A stretch of 64,000 nucleotides of DNA from JBCBDX01 sp039815825 (lineage in GTDB: Bacteria; Pseudomonadota; Alphaproteobacteria; Rhizobiales; Rhizobiaceae). The first letter of the stretch is position 1, and each line of letters starts with the position of its first letter. Shown piece by piece: positions 41,482 through 50,733 of this stretch. The position numbers were made by a program, and so were the translations under genes. The stretch spans positions 1 through 64,000 of the forward strand of contig JBCBYO010000012.1 of NCBI GenBank assembly GCA_039815825.1. Reading direction: 5' to 3'. The notes below the pieces were generated by a model, which worked only from the letters and a program-made list of their open reading frames with translations, was not told the DNA's origin and did no database searches.

Positions 41482-42363
41482 CTATCGCGTCGGAACCGGT
41501 GTTTCGCCGCGATAATCATAGAAGCCACGACCGCTTTTGCGGCCCAACCAGCCGGCTTCGACATATTTGACCAAAAGCGGGCAGGGGCGGTATTTTGTAT
41601 CTGCCAAGCCGTCGTGCAGTACCTGCATGATTGCAAGGCATGTGTCCAAACCGATGAAGTCAGCCAGTTCCAGGGGTCCCATTGGATGATTGGCACCAAG
41701 TTTCATGGATTGGTCGATCGACTGAACATTGCCGACGCCTTCATAAAGCGTATAAATTGCCTCGTTGATCATGGGGATCAGGATACGATTGACGATGAAA
41801 GCAGGAAAATCCTCAGACACTGTTGCGGTCTTACCGAGGGAGGCAACATAGTCTTTGCCAACCTGATAGGTCTCATCTGCGGTCGCGATACCCCGCACAA
41901 GTTCGACCAATTTCATCACGGGTACGGGGTTCATGAAATGAATGCCCATGAACTGTTCCGGGCGATCCGTTTTTTGTGCCAATCGCGTGATTGAAAGCGA
42001 TGATGTATTGGTCGCGATGATCGCTTCTTTCTTCAGCGACGGGCAAAGTTCGGCAAAAATAGCGTTTTTAACGTCCTCATTTTCACTGGCAGCCTCAATG
42101 GTAAGGTCGCAGTCGCCCAGCGCGCTAAAATCGGCGGCAGCTTGCAAATTGTCCGATATTGCGGCCTGAATCTCGGCGGACATTTTATCTTTGGCGACGA
42201 GTTTCGCTGCAGTTGCATTGATTTTCTCGATCGCCGCTTTGGCGTTATCGAGAGAAACATCGGTGATCAAAACCTTGTATCCAGCCGCAGCGGAAACCTG
42301 CGCGATGCCTGCCCCCATCTGCCCCGCACCGATGACGCCTATTGATTTGACTTCAACTGTCAT
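41482..42363 (-). CDS. 3-hydroxybutyryl-CoA dehydrogenase
   Basis: 293 residues from ATG 42363 (MTVEVKSIGVIGAGQMGAGIAQ). NAD-binding Rossmann motif GAGQMGAG; catalytic His in MGIHFMNPVPVMKLVE, with Glu and Asn in EAASENEDVK and the SLSITRLAQ / NRILIPMINEA segments. It reduces acetoacetyl-CoA or oxidises 3-hydroxybutyryl-CoA, in short-chain fatty acid or PHB-related metabolism. The track extends to 42621 but that part is not family sequence. Electron-transfer flavoprotein genes, a common upstream neighbour, are absent here. Confidence 0.92.
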   Translation of the reverse strand: MTVEVKSIGVIGAGQMGAGIAQVSAAAGYKVLITDVSLDNAKAAIEKINATAAKLVAKDKMSAEIQAAISDNLQAAADFSALGDCDLTIEAASENEDVKNAIFAELCPSLKKEAIIATNTSSLSITRLAQKTDRPEQFMGIHFMNPVPVMKLVELVRGIATADETYQVGKDYVASLGKTATVSEDFPAFIVNRILIPMINEAIYTLYEGVGNVQSIDQSMKLGANHPMGPLELADFIGLDTCLAIMQVLHDGLADTKYRPCPLLVKYVEAGWLGRKSGRGFYDYRGETPVPTR

Positions 42364-42458
42364 TTTACTCGATCCCGTCCGACATGTTTTTGGTAAATCT
42401 GCCTCTTGTGCACTGCAATGTAAATGCATGTCAGGTCGTGAAAAGTACGAATAAGGTA

Positions 42459-43436
42459 CTATTCGATGAACGACACTGCGACGCCGCGGCGCAAAAGGCG
42501 GGCCAACTCCAACGCGTCCCAATTGGTGAGGCGAATACAACCGACGCTTGCAGTCACACCGATTTGCGAGGGTTCCGGTGTTCCGTGAATGCCATAGGTG
42601 GGTTTGGAAAGGCCAATCCAAGCGTTCCCAACAGGGCTGTTGGGTCCAGCTGGGAGGCGGACCAGACCCTTTGAAAGGCCAGGTTGCGCCGACCCGTTCG
42701 GATCATAAGTATAGCGCGGATTTTGCGCTTTGTTTTTAACCTTGTGCGTTCCTGTCGGTGAGGGGGTGCTTTGCGAACCGATGGAAGCGGGGTATGCGGC
42801 GATCATGTTGTCGTTCTCATCGAAAGCGCGTACCTGAAGTTTTGACTTATCGGCTTCCAAACGGGCCACACGCGTTTGCAGGTCACGCCCTACATTGGCA
42901 ACACGTATGATTGTGCCAGCCTCGTCGAAAACGGCTTTCTTGTTTAGGGATCGCAAGAAACCTTCGTCCATGTGAAAACGCTCAGCCAGCATTTCCACCA
43001 CATTGCGGAAGCCCAGATGTGGCAGTTTTGCCTGATCGATATAAAGCGCCGGGATATCCGACGTGAAAGGCCCGGCGATGTCTTCTGCCGTTATCTTGTA
43101 TGTCGTCAGTAGTGGGTTGTTTGTGGTCGGGATCAGGCTAATCTGAATTTTTTCATCAGGTCGTTCGCGATTGTGGGTTGCCAACGCGAGGCGAAACCGT
43201 CGCGTGTCTAGGCCGTCAATGACACCCGGCGAGAAACCACGCTGGTCCAGCAGAATTTGCGTTTCCGCAATAGCTATCGATGGCTCTTTTTTGCCCTGCT
43301 CTGGCGGCACATAGAACTGAGTGCCGCCAATGATAAGATCGTCAAAATCATCGGAGGTAGGCGGCAACGCGTAGGCCTGGGACACCAGTAGCGCGTTGAA
43401 GAATATGCCTAAGATGAGGGCAGGAAAGTTTGGCAT
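42459..43436 (-). CDS. Periplasmic L,D-transpeptidase (ErfK/YbiS type)
   Basis: 325 residues with a signal peptide (1-24, ending AYA then LPPTS). A peptidoglycan-binding-like stretch (TQILLDQRGFSPGVIDGL) precedes the YkuD domain, which contains NPRYTYDP and the catalytic GIHGTPEPSQIGVTASVGCIRLTNWD with its active Cys. This type makes 3-3 crosslinks between meso-DAP residues or attaches lipoproteins. It is the second L,D-transpeptidase in the window. Divergent from the TadG-like gene. Confidence 0.91.
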   Translation of the reverse strand: MPNFPALILGIFFNALLVSQAYALPPTSDDFDDLIIGGTQFYVPPEQGKKEPSIAIAETQILLDQRGFSPGVIDGLDTRRFRLALATHNRERPDEKIQISLIPTTNNPLLTTYKITAEDIAGPFTSDIPALYIDQAKLPHLGFRNVVEMLAERFHMDEGFLRSLNKKAVFDEAGTIIRVANVGRDLQTRVARLEADKSKLQVRAFDENDNMIAAYPASIGSQSTPSPTGTHKVKNKAQNPRYTYDPNGSAQPGLSKGLVRLPAGPNSPVGNAWIGLSKPTYGIHGTPEPSQIGVTASVGCIRLTNWDALELARLLRRGVAVSFIE

Positions 43437-43578
43437 GGCAAAGGCCTATCGCACCACTTTTAATGAGCTGCAATAGGAACCGTTAACGCTACTGCGAGGA
43501 AATCCCCCGGCTACAACTCCTGTTAAACCTATGCGGGTAATTTGGCCGTCACGAAACTTATAGCTTTTGCGGGATCAC

Positions 43579-44838
43579 ATGGGTTTTTTGGGGGGTTTGA
43601 AGCGTTTTTGTCGCAACCAGGTTGGAGGCTTGGCGATACAGGCAGCGGTATTTTCGCCTGTATTGCTCGGTGCATCAGCCGCGGCGCTCGATTTTATGAA
43701 CTATGCCACCCATCGGTCACAACTACAGGAAGCAGCCGATGCGGCAGCTTTAGCAGCTGTACGTGAAGCGGCGATCAAGGGTTGGAACCCCAAAACGGCA
43801 CAAGCAATCGCAAGCGCAGTTGTGAACACTAATCTCGCCAATTCGGTCGGTGATAAAAGAACCCGATACAAAACACTTGCAAAACCTGACGAGTCCAACC
43901 GTTTGGTCAAAGTGGTGGTGACACAAGACCACTATCCTTACTTCTCTGCGCGCGTATTTCCTACGCCACAGATCACGGTAGAGGCAGTGGCGAGTTCGGC
44001 TGCCAGCAAAGACAATATTTGCGTGATTGCGTTAGAAAGTAAAAAAGACCGAGCGATTGCATTGAAGACAAAATCATCGCTCACAGCAGCCCGATGTGCG
44101 GTCTATTCAAACTCAACCCATAATTTCGGACTTGAAGCATCGGGCAATGCGAAGCTGGAAGCCGCGTTGATTTGTTCATCAGGTGGCACGAAAGGTCCAA
44201 GCGGTAACTTCGTTGGAAATATGGTAACAAACTGCCCCAGTGTGAGCGATCCTCTCGTGGCTCGTCCGAAGCCAACAATTGGCGGTTGTAACTATAGCAA
44301 TCGACAGATCACCGGTCAGACGATCACACTAAGTCCTGGCGTCTATTGCGGTGGGCTAACTGTTGGATCGGGCTCTAATGTGACGTTCAACCCTGGTATT
44401 TACATCATTAAAGACGGTGTATTCACCGTAAAAACCAACGCCAGTGTTTATGGACGCAATGTTGGTTTCTTCTTCAACGGTTCGGGGACATATTTAGACT
44501 TTTTAGGTACCGCCGAAATTGATCTAGAGGGTCCTGAGAACGGACCGATGGCCGGCATGTTGTTTTACCAGGATCCTGCAAATTCGAGGGAGACTTTCAC
44601 CATCGCTGCAGACAATGCACGCAATATGGTCGGCGTCATCTACTTGCCCAACGGGACGCTTAAGGTAGAAACCAATAGCCCCGTGTCGGATGAATCTGCT
44701 TACACTGCGATTATCGCTAAAACGCTGCGGCTCGACAAAGGTCCAAATCTGGTGCTTAACACCGCCTATGGATCAACAGATGTGCCGGTTCCAGACGCGC
44801 TCTCGGGGCGTGCTGGCAACACCCGCCTCATTGATTGA
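43579..44838 (+). CDS. TadG-like pilus-associated protein with beta-helix-like C terminus
   Basis: 419 residues from ATG 43579. The N-terminal 55 residues have the pseudopilin-like hydrophobic segment of Tad proteins (GGLAIQAAVFSPVLLGASAAALDFMNYATHRSQLQEAADAAALAA). Residues about 155-400 are a repetitive region rich in Gly, Asn and Thr (TITLSPGVYCGGLTVGSGSNVTFNPGIYIIKDGVFTVKTNASVYG), suggesting a right-handed beta-helix. Six Cys are scattered through it. No other tad genes are adjacent. An extracellular or envelope scaffold role is inferred, not shown. Confidence 0.8.
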   Translation: MGFLGGLKRFCRNQVGGLAIQAAVFSPVLLGASAAALDFMNYATHRSQLQEAADAAALAAVREAAIKGWNPKTAQAIASAVVNTNLANSVGDKRTRYKTLAKPDESNRLVKVVVTQDHYPYFSARVFPTPQITVEAVASSAASKDNICVIALESKKDRAIALKTKSSLTAARCAVYSNSTHNFGLEASGNAKLEAALICSSGGTKGPSGNFVGNMVTNCPSVSDPLVARPKPTIGGCNYSNRQITGQTITLSPGVYCGGLTVGSGSNVTFNPGIYIIKDGVFTVKTNASVYGRNVGFFFNGSGTYLDFLGTAEIDLEGPENGPMAGMLFYQDPANSRETFTIAADNARNMVGVIYLPNGTLKVETNSPVSDESAYTAIIAKTLRLDKGPNLVLNTAYGSTDVPVPDALSGRAGNTRLID

Positions 44839-44844
44839 TAGGCG

Positions 44845-45204
44845 TTAATCCAACCCCAGTTCAACCTGCTTTTTCTTGGTTAGACCACCAGCAACTAGTT
44901 TGTGGCTGGCGCGGACATATTCTTTCAGGTCCTCGTCGCCTATAGACGCGCTATCCGTGCGTTGAATCCATTTCATGCCGCGCGATGCAAGATAGGGTGC
45001 CGGGCGGCATCCGGGCTGTTCTTTCAGAATTTCAAAGGCAAGTGGCGTCACTTTAAATGTTACATAAGGTTGATCGCCTTCGCTCCACCCGCCGATCGCG
45101 AACACTTTGCCACCGACTTTCCAGACATCCGCGCCACCCCATTGAACCACATGTGTCGTGGCGGGCAGGGCGGCGCAGAATTGATTATACTCTTCGCGTG
45201 TCAC
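44845..45204 (-). CDS. MmcQ/YjbR family protein
   Basis: 119 residues of the YjbR/CyaY-like fold (TREEYNQFCAALPATTHVVQWGGADVWKVGGKVFAIGG, FKVTPLAFEILKEQPGCRPAPYLASRGMKWIQ). The family is thought to bind DNA or act as a small double-wing protein; its cellular role is not settled. It overlaps the end of clpB by 4 bp on the same strand and may be cotranscribed with it. Confidence 0.88.
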   Translation of the reverse strand: MTREEYNQFCAALPATTHVVQWGGADVWKVGGKVFAIGGWSEGDQPYVTFKVTPLAFEILKEQPGCRPAPYLASRGMKWIQRTDSASIGDEDLKEYVRASHKLVAGGLTKKKQVELGLD

Positions 45205-47816
45205 GCGGCAGCTTTATCGTCATTGGATGCGGCAATCCGAACTTTGAAGTTTAACCGGTCAGAACCGGCAACCACTCTAACCGATGCACCGTCGGGCACT
45301 TCGCCGCCAAGGATTAATTCGGCCAGTGGATCCTGCATTTCACGCTGGATCACCCGTTTGAGCGGCCGTGCGCCATAGGCTGGATCATATCCGCGCTCGG
45401 CGAGCCAAGCATAGGCTTCTTCTTCAAGGTCCAACTTGATTTTGCGATCCGCCAAAAGGGCTTCCAACCGCTGCAATTGAATCTGAACGATCTGACCCAT
45501 GTCTTCGCGGCGCAGGCGATGGAACAGAATGGTTTCATCAATCCGGTTCAGGAACTCAGGCCGGAACGCAGCTTTTACTGCATCCATCACCACGTTTCGA
45601 ACGCTGTCGGTATCAGAACCGTCTTCCAGGTTAACAAGGAACTCGGCGCCTAAGTTTGAGGTCATGATAATCAACGTGTTTTTGAAGTCGACCGTGCGGC
45701 CTTGACCGTCGGTCAAGCGCCCATCGTCCAGAACCTGTAACAACACGTTGAAGACATCGGGGTGTGCCTTTTCAATCTCGTCAAAAAGAACAACTTGATA
45801 GGGGCGACGCCGTACGGCTTCGGTCAACACCCCGCCTTCGTCGTAGCCGACATAGCCGGGTGGCGCACCGATAAGCCGCGAAACGGCGTGCTTCTCCATG
45901 AACTCGGACATGTCGATCCGCACCATGGCTTGATCGTCATCGAACAGGAACTCGGCCAGCGCTTTGGTCAGTTCTGTTTTGCCAACGCCAGTTGGACCCA
46001 GGAAGATGAAAGAGCCGATCGGGCGGTTTAAATCCTGCAAACCAGCGCGCGCACGGCGCACCGCGCGGCTGACGGCTTGCACCGCTTCGCCTTGGCCCAC
46101 CACCCGCTTTGCCAACTCATCTTCCATGCGCAGAAGCTTGTCACGTTCACCTTCCAACATTTTGTCGGTCGGGATGCCAGTCCAGCGCGATACGATATGT
46201 GCAACATGCTCCGGCGTGACTGTTTCCTCCAGCAGGCTGCCTCCAGAGCCTTCACCGGCTTTTTCGGCTTCGGCCAGCTTTCCTTCCAACTCGGGAATTT
46301 TGCCGTAGGCCAATTCACCAGCCTTCTGGAACTCGCCATTTCTTTGTGCGTTGGCGAGCTCGTTTCGCGCTTCATCAAGCTCACGCTTCAAGTCAGCGGC
46401 AGTGCCCAGCTTCTGCTTTTCGTTTTGCCAGGCAAGGGTGATGGTGTTGGACTGCTCCTCTAATTCAGCCAATTCCTTTTCCAGCGTCTTCAGACGATCT
46501 TTCGATGCCTCGTCTTTTTCCACCTTCAATGCTTCACGCTCAATTTTCAGCTGGATAATCCGCCGATCGATTTCGTCGAGCTCTTCGGGTTTGGAGTCCA
46601 CCTGCATCCGAAGCCGCGAGGCAGCTTCATCGACCAAGTCGATGGCTTTGTCTGGCAAAAAGCGATCGGTGATGTATCGGTTCGATAGTGTGGCTGCCGC
46701 AACTAGCGCTGAATCAGCGACCCGCACTTTGTGGTGTTGTTCGTATTTTTCTTTCAGCCCACGCAGGATTGAGACCGTGTCTTCAACATTGGGTTCGTCA
46801 GCAAAAACAGGCTGGAAGCGGCGGGCCAGGGCCGCGTCCTTCTCCACATGTTTGCGGTACTCATCGAGCGTTGTGGCGCCGATACAGTGAAGTTCGCCGC
46901 GCGCCAGCGCCGGTTTGAGCAAGTTGGATGCATCCATGGCACCGTCGGCTTTACCGGCACCAACAAGTGTGTGCATTTCATCAATGAACAGGACGATGCC
47001 GCCTGCTTCGGCTTCGATTTCGGACAGCACAGCTTTAAGTCGTTCTTCGAATTCACCGCGATATTTTGCGCCAGCGATCAGCGCTCCCATGTCCAGCGCC
47101 ATCAGTTTTTTGTCGCGCAGGCTTTCGGGCACGTCGCCATTGACAATGCGTGCTGCCAAGCCTTCAGCGATTGCCGTTTTGCCGACGCCCGGTTCGCCGA
47201 TCAAAACCGGATTATTCTTTGTTCTGCGGGACAGGATCTGGATCGTGCGTCGGATCTCGTCATCCCGGCCGATGACCGGATCCAGGCGCCCGTCGCGCGC
47301 ATCTGCGGTCAAGTCGCGCGCGTACTTTTTCAATGCATCATAGGCTTGTTCTGCTGACGCGTTGTCGGCTGTGCGCCCTTTACGCACTTCGTTGATCACC
47401 TCGTTTAGCGCTTTGGGTGTAACGTGAGCACGTTTGAGGATGTCCGCGGTCTTTGATGATTTTTCCATCGCAAGCGCCAACAGCAATCGCTCTACCGTGA
47501 CATAGGAATCGCCCGCCTTTTTTGCGATTTCCTCTGCGGTTTTAAAAACTTTAGCGAGCGCTGGGGCCAAATAAAGTTGGCCATTACCGCCTTCAACTTT
47601 AGGCATCGCCTTGAGTGCGGTTTCATTGCCGAGCCGTGCAGCTTTTGCATCACCGCCGGCGCGTTCGATCAGCGATGCAGCCAACCCTTCGCTGTCGTCT
47701 ATGAGGACTTTGAGGATATGTTCCGGGGAGAATTGTTGATGGTTTTCACCCAGCGCGTAGGTCTGGGCGCTCTGCACAAATCCGCGCACGCGGTCGGTGT
47801 AATTGTCTAAGTTCAT
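45201..47816 (-). CDS. clpB: ATP-dependent chaperone ClpB
   Basis: AAA+ disaggregase, about 871 residues from ATG 47816 (MNLDNYTDRVRGFVQSAQ). Order: Clp N domain (1-145), first AAA domain with Walker A GEPGVGKTA, a coiled-coil middle domain (about 410-520, KVEKDEASKDRLKTLEKELAELEEQ), second AAA domain with Walker A GPTGVGKTE and Walker B VVLFDEIEKAH, and a C-terminal D2 small domain. It rescues aggregated protein with DnaK. A longer start to 47864 is not supported. The upstream 126 bp has a CCCATATA (minus strand, 47916-47909) that might be a heat-shock -10 box. Confidence 0.95.
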   Translation of the reverse strand: MNLDNYTDRVRGFVQSAQTYALGENHQQFSPEHILKVLIDDSEGLAASLIERAGGDAKAARLGNETALKAMPKVEGGNGQLYLAPALAKVFKTAEEIAKKAGDSYVTVERLLLALAMEKSSKTADILKRAHVTPKALNEVINEVRKGRTADNASAEQAYDALKKYARDLTADARDGRLDPVIGRDDEIRRTIQILSRRTKNNPVLIGEPGVGKTAIAEGLAARIVNGDVPESLRDKKLMALDMGALIAGAKYRGEFEERLKAVLSEIEAEAGGIVLFIDEMHTLVGAGKADGAMDASNLLKPALARGELHCIGATTLDEYRKHVEKDAALARRFQPVFADEPNVEDTVSILRGLKEKYEQHHKVRVADSALVAAATLSNRYITDRFLPDKAIDLVDEAASRLRMQVDSKPEELDEIDRRIIQLKIEREALKVEKDEASKDRLKTLEKELAELEEQSNTITLAWQNEKQKLGTAADLKRELDEARNELANAQRNGEFQKAGELAYGKIPELEGKLAEAEKAGEGSGGSLLEETVTPEHVAHIVSRWTGIPTDKMLEGERDKLLRMEDELAKRVVGQGEAVQAVSRAVRRARAGLQDLNRPIGSFIFLGPTGVGKTELTKALAEFLFDDDQAMVRIDMSEFMEKHAVSRLIGAPPGYVGYDEGGVLTEAVRRRPYQVVLFDEIEKAHPDVFNVLLQVLDDGRLTDGQGRTVDFKNTLIIMTSNLGAEFLVNLEDGSDTDSVRNVVMDAVKAAFRPEFLNRIDETILFHRLRREDMGQIVQIQLQRLEALLADRKIKLDLEEEAYAWLAERGYDPAYGARPLKRVIQREMQDPLAELILGGEVPDGASVRVVAGSDRLNFKVRIAASNDDKAAA

Positions 47817-47942
47817 AGCCTTGTCTCCAATCCTTTTTTGCCCCGATCGCGGCGGCAAAAACAAGTTGATCGATGACGGGAACCCAAGCTGGCATTCCCT
47901 TCGACAAGTATATGGGTATTAGGAAGGCCGCTTGAAAGGGCC

Positions 47943-48521
47943 TTATTCTGCAGCCACTTGATGCTCGGTTTCGTCGCCCGCAACGGCCTCCGCTGCCGGA
48001 ACTTCAGAACTGCCTTCATCGGAAGCGACTTCTGTCTGTTCTTCGACAAGTTCGGTTTTTTTGCGGCGCGGTCTGCGAGGCTTTTTGGCAACCGGCTGGT
48101 CAGCGGTTTCGGCGGCTACTTCAGCCGGTACGCCCTCGATCTCAGGCTGCGGTCCGTCCGCATCAATTTTGGATTTGTCGGGCTTTGGGTTGCCATCGGC
48201 ATTGGCAATATCCTCAACCTCGACTTCCGCGTTTTCTGCGCCCTCTTCGGCTTCAGTTTCTTTGGGCTTTTCTGGCTGTGCTGCCAAAATAATCCGGTTG
48301 TAATGCTCGGCGTGCTGAAGGTAGTTCTCAGCCATTACGCGATCGCCGGTTGACTGTGCATCGCGTGCCAAGGCGGCATATTTATCGGCAATTACTTGCG
48401 CGTTGCCGCGGATTTTGACGTCGGGGCCATTGCTTTCGTAGGAACGTTGTAACGGATTTTGGTTCCGGCGGTTGTTGTTGCCGCGGTTACGTGAACGTCG
48501 TCCGTGATTTTGTGGTCTCAT
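47943..48521 (-). CDS. DUF4167 domain-containing protein
   Basis: 192 residues. The N terminus is basic and Asn/Arg-rich (RPQNHGRRSRNRGNNNRRNQ), followed by the DUF4167 core (YESNGPDVKIRGNAQVIADKYAALARDAQSTGDRVMAENYLQHAEHYNRII). The rest is acidic low-complexity, ending in a Lys/Arg cluster (KKPRRPRRKK). It may bind nucleic acid; no role is proven. It is typical of Alphaproteobacteria and normally lies beside prmC, as here. Confidence 0.88.
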   Translation of the reverse strand: MRPQNHGRRSRNRGNNNRRNQNPLQRSYESNGPDVKIRGNAQVIADKYAALARDAQSTGDRVMAENYLQHAEHYNRIILAAQPEKPKETEAEEGAENAEVEVEDIANADGNPKPDKSKIDADGPQPEIEGVPAEVAAETADQPVAKKPRRPRRKKTELVEEQTEVASDEGSSEVPAAEAVAGDETEHQVAAE

Positions 48522-48779
48522 AGGTCGCCCGTTTTGCTCTCGGTCGTTTCGACGGCAAAAAGCCGTATCATGTGTGAAATCTAATGCTTTGTTTCATGAG
48601 CAATTGCGGTTTCGCCGGCCGATGCAAATGACGTGTTTGAATGTACAAACGAGACAGTGTGATCGGTTTTGCAATTCACTGTCGGGTCATGCAGCCCAGC
48701 AACCGCGGTTTCTAAATTACCGTTAGCGTCAGGACTTTCATTTGCCAAGCGTTTTTGAGCGATTATCATGATTATTTCG

Positions 48780-49661
48780 CTACCGCTGAAACGATATCGC
48801 CCGATCACGTCCTGCCAAGTCTTTGGCGATTTGATCATTTTTAAATCCGGCCGCTTGAAAAATCATCCTGACTTCTGACGCTTGGTCGTGGCCTACCTCA
48901 ACGGCAATAACACCTGTCGGCCTTAAAAAACTCAGCGCCCTGGATGCAATTACCGCATATGCATTTAGTCCGTCGACGCCACCATCGAGCGCAAGATGTG
49001 GGTCATACTCTTTAACGTCGCGATCCAATCCGGCGATTTCATGACGAGGGATGTAGGGTGGGTTGGAGATTATGAGATCAAACTCTCCGCTAACCTTTTC
49101 AAACCAGTTTGATTGCAGCGCGGTAAAGCGTCCGGCGAGGCCAAGAACCCTTGCGTTTTGTCGGGCGACATTCAATGCGCCCTCTGAAATATCGACGCCT
49201 ATTGCGGTTGCATTTTGCGCCAACGTTAGCAGGGTCAAGGCGATAATGCCCGTTCCCGTTCCCAAATCCAAAATTCGGCAGTGTCCGTTTTGCTCAGCGG
49301 TTTTTTCGACAAAAGGGCCGACGAGATCAATGAGGGTTTCGGTGTCAGGCCTTGGGACCAGCGTGTCGGCCGAAATTGAAAACGGGATGCCGTAAAACTC
49401 GCGCTGGCCGATAATACGATGGACCGGCTCTCCTTTAAGGCGGCGCTCCAACGCGGCTTGGAACGCGCTCGCGCGCGAATTGGTAATAGGTGTCAGCGGA
49501 TCAGTCAGGCGAACCAGTGCTGTGACGTCTGCCAAATGCTCGAGTAATATGTTGACGTCCAGTTCGGGCGTGTCGAACCCCGCCTCGCGTAATTGTCCAA
49601 CAGCATCGGTATAAACGTTGTGCGCTGTCAGTGCTTTGGGATGTGAACTCGGATCAACCAT
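48780..49661 (-). CDS. prmC: Release factor glutamine methyltransferase
   Basis: 293 residues. Methylates the Gln of the GGQ motif of peptide release factors with SAM. The N-terminal helical substrate domain is followed by RILDLGTGTGIIALTLL (SAM binding) and the active-site SNPPYIPRHE. It overlaps prfA, its substrate gene, by 8 bp, so enzyme and substrate are made together. Start ATG 49661. A 258-bp gap to DUF4167 contains no convincing gene. Confidence 0.94.
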   Translation of the reverse strand: MVDPSSHPKALTAHNVYTDAVGQLREAGFDTPELDVNILLEHLADVTALVRLTDPLTPITNSRASAFQAALERRLKGEPVHRIIGQREFYGIPFSISADTLVPRPDTETLIDLVGPFVEKTAEQNGHCRILDLGTGTGIIALTLLTLAQNATAIGVDISEGALNVARQNARVLGLAGRFTALQSNWFEKVSGEFDLIISNPPYIPRHEIAGLDRDVKEYDPHLALDGGVDGLNAYAVIASRALSFLRPTGVIAVEVGHDQASEVRMIFQAAGFKNDQIAKDLAGRDRAISFQR

Positions 49662-50730
49662 TTTCTTCGCCCGTGAGCAGCTTGGTCTGGAAGTCTTTAA
49701 TCAGTGCGTCAACCAATTCATCAAGCTCACCCTCAATGACCCGGTCCAGCTTGTAAAGAGTGAGATTGATCCTGTGGTCGCTCACGCGCCCTTGCGGGAA
49801 GTTATATGTCCTGATCCGCTCGGATCTGTCACCGGAGCCAACTTGCAGCTTTCGCGCTTCAGATCGCTCATCAGCCGCTTTTTGACGTTCCATATCAAAG
49901 AGCCTTGCCCGCAAAATTTCCATTGCGCGCGCGCGGTTGCGGTGCTGCGATTTTTCAGACTGAACCACTACTATGCCGGTGGGAATGTGCGTAATACGAA
50001 CCGCAGAATCGGTTGTATTTACGTGCTGCCCGCCTGCACCGGATGACCGCATCGTATCGACACGGATGTCCTCATTTTTGATTTCCACATCAACTTCGTT
50101 GGCTTGCGGCAACACGGCAACGGTAGCAGCTGACGTGTGGATGCGCCCGCCGGCCTCTGTTTCGGGCACCCGTTGTACACGGTGAACGCCGCTTTCAAAT
50201 TTAAGTTTCGCAAATGCGCCTTTGCCGGTCACCGAAGCGATGATCTCTTTAAACCCACCGGCGTCCCCTTCAGCGGACGAGACTACCTCTATTTTCCAAC
50301 CTTGGCTGGCACAAAACCGCTCATACATGCGAAACAGATCACCGGCGAATAGTGCTGCTTCTAATCCACCCGTACCGGCACGGATTTCCAAGATAACGTC
50401 ATTGTTGTCGGCAGCATCTTTCGGCAGAAGCAAAAGTTGCATACGCTCAGCTTGGTTCGAAAGTGTTTCATCCAGCTGGGCGGCTTCTTCCTTTGCAAGT
50501 TCCCGCATCTCGGTATCGGTATCCGGGTCATCAAGTAGTACGGCTAAATCTTCACGCTCGGCTTTTGCCGCTTCCCATTGGCGTGACGCTTTTACAATAT
50601 CTTCAAGATCAGAATATTCTGCAGCAAGCTTCACGTAGGTGTCAGCGTCCGGTCCTTGTGCCATTTGCGCTTCGATCATTTCGAAGCGTTTGACCATTTG
50701 CGCGATTTTGTCGAATGGGATGTCAAACAT
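49654..50730 (-). CDS. prfA: Peptide chain release factor 1
   Basis: RF1 recognises UAA and UAG stop codons. 358 residues. The peptidyl-hydrolysis GGQ motif is in SSGAGGQHVNTTDSAVRI; the codon-recognition P-x-T motif is the PET of QRVPETEAGGRIHTSA. GSGDRSERIRTYNFPQGRVSDHRI closes domain 3. Four bp downstream of ptsP and overlapping prmC, which modifies it. Confidence 0.96.
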   Translation of the reverse strand: MFDIPFDKIAQMVKRFEMIEAQMAQGPDADTYVKLAAEYSDLEDIVKASRQWEAAKAEREDLAVLLDDPDTDTEMRELAKEEAAQLDETLSNQAERMQLLLLPKDAADNNDVILEIRAGTGGLEAALFAGDLFRMYERFCASQGWKIEVVSSAEGDAGGFKEIIASVTGKGAFAKLKFESGVHRVQRVPETEAGGRIHTSAATVAVLPQANEVDVEIKNEDIRVDTMRSSGAGGQHVNTTDSAVRITHIPTGIVVVQSEKSQHRNRARAMEILRARLFDMERQKAADERSEARKLQVGSGDRSERIRTYNFPQGRVSDHRINLTLYKLDRVIEGELDELVDALIKDFQTKLLTGEENG

Positions 50731-50733
50731 GGC

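Noticed and set aside
47817..47942. Heat-shock (RpoH) promoter upstream of clpB
   Set aside because: A CCCATATA box is present on the minus strand, but the matching -35 (CTTGAAA) is only found in the opposite orientation, so a full promoter is not supported.
48581..48838. 85-residue minus-strand frame between DUF4167 and prmC
   Set aside because: It overlaps the end of prmC by 59 bp in another frame, has no ribosome site or recognisable family, and the part outside prmC is short. The gap 48522-48779 is otherwise empty to my eye.
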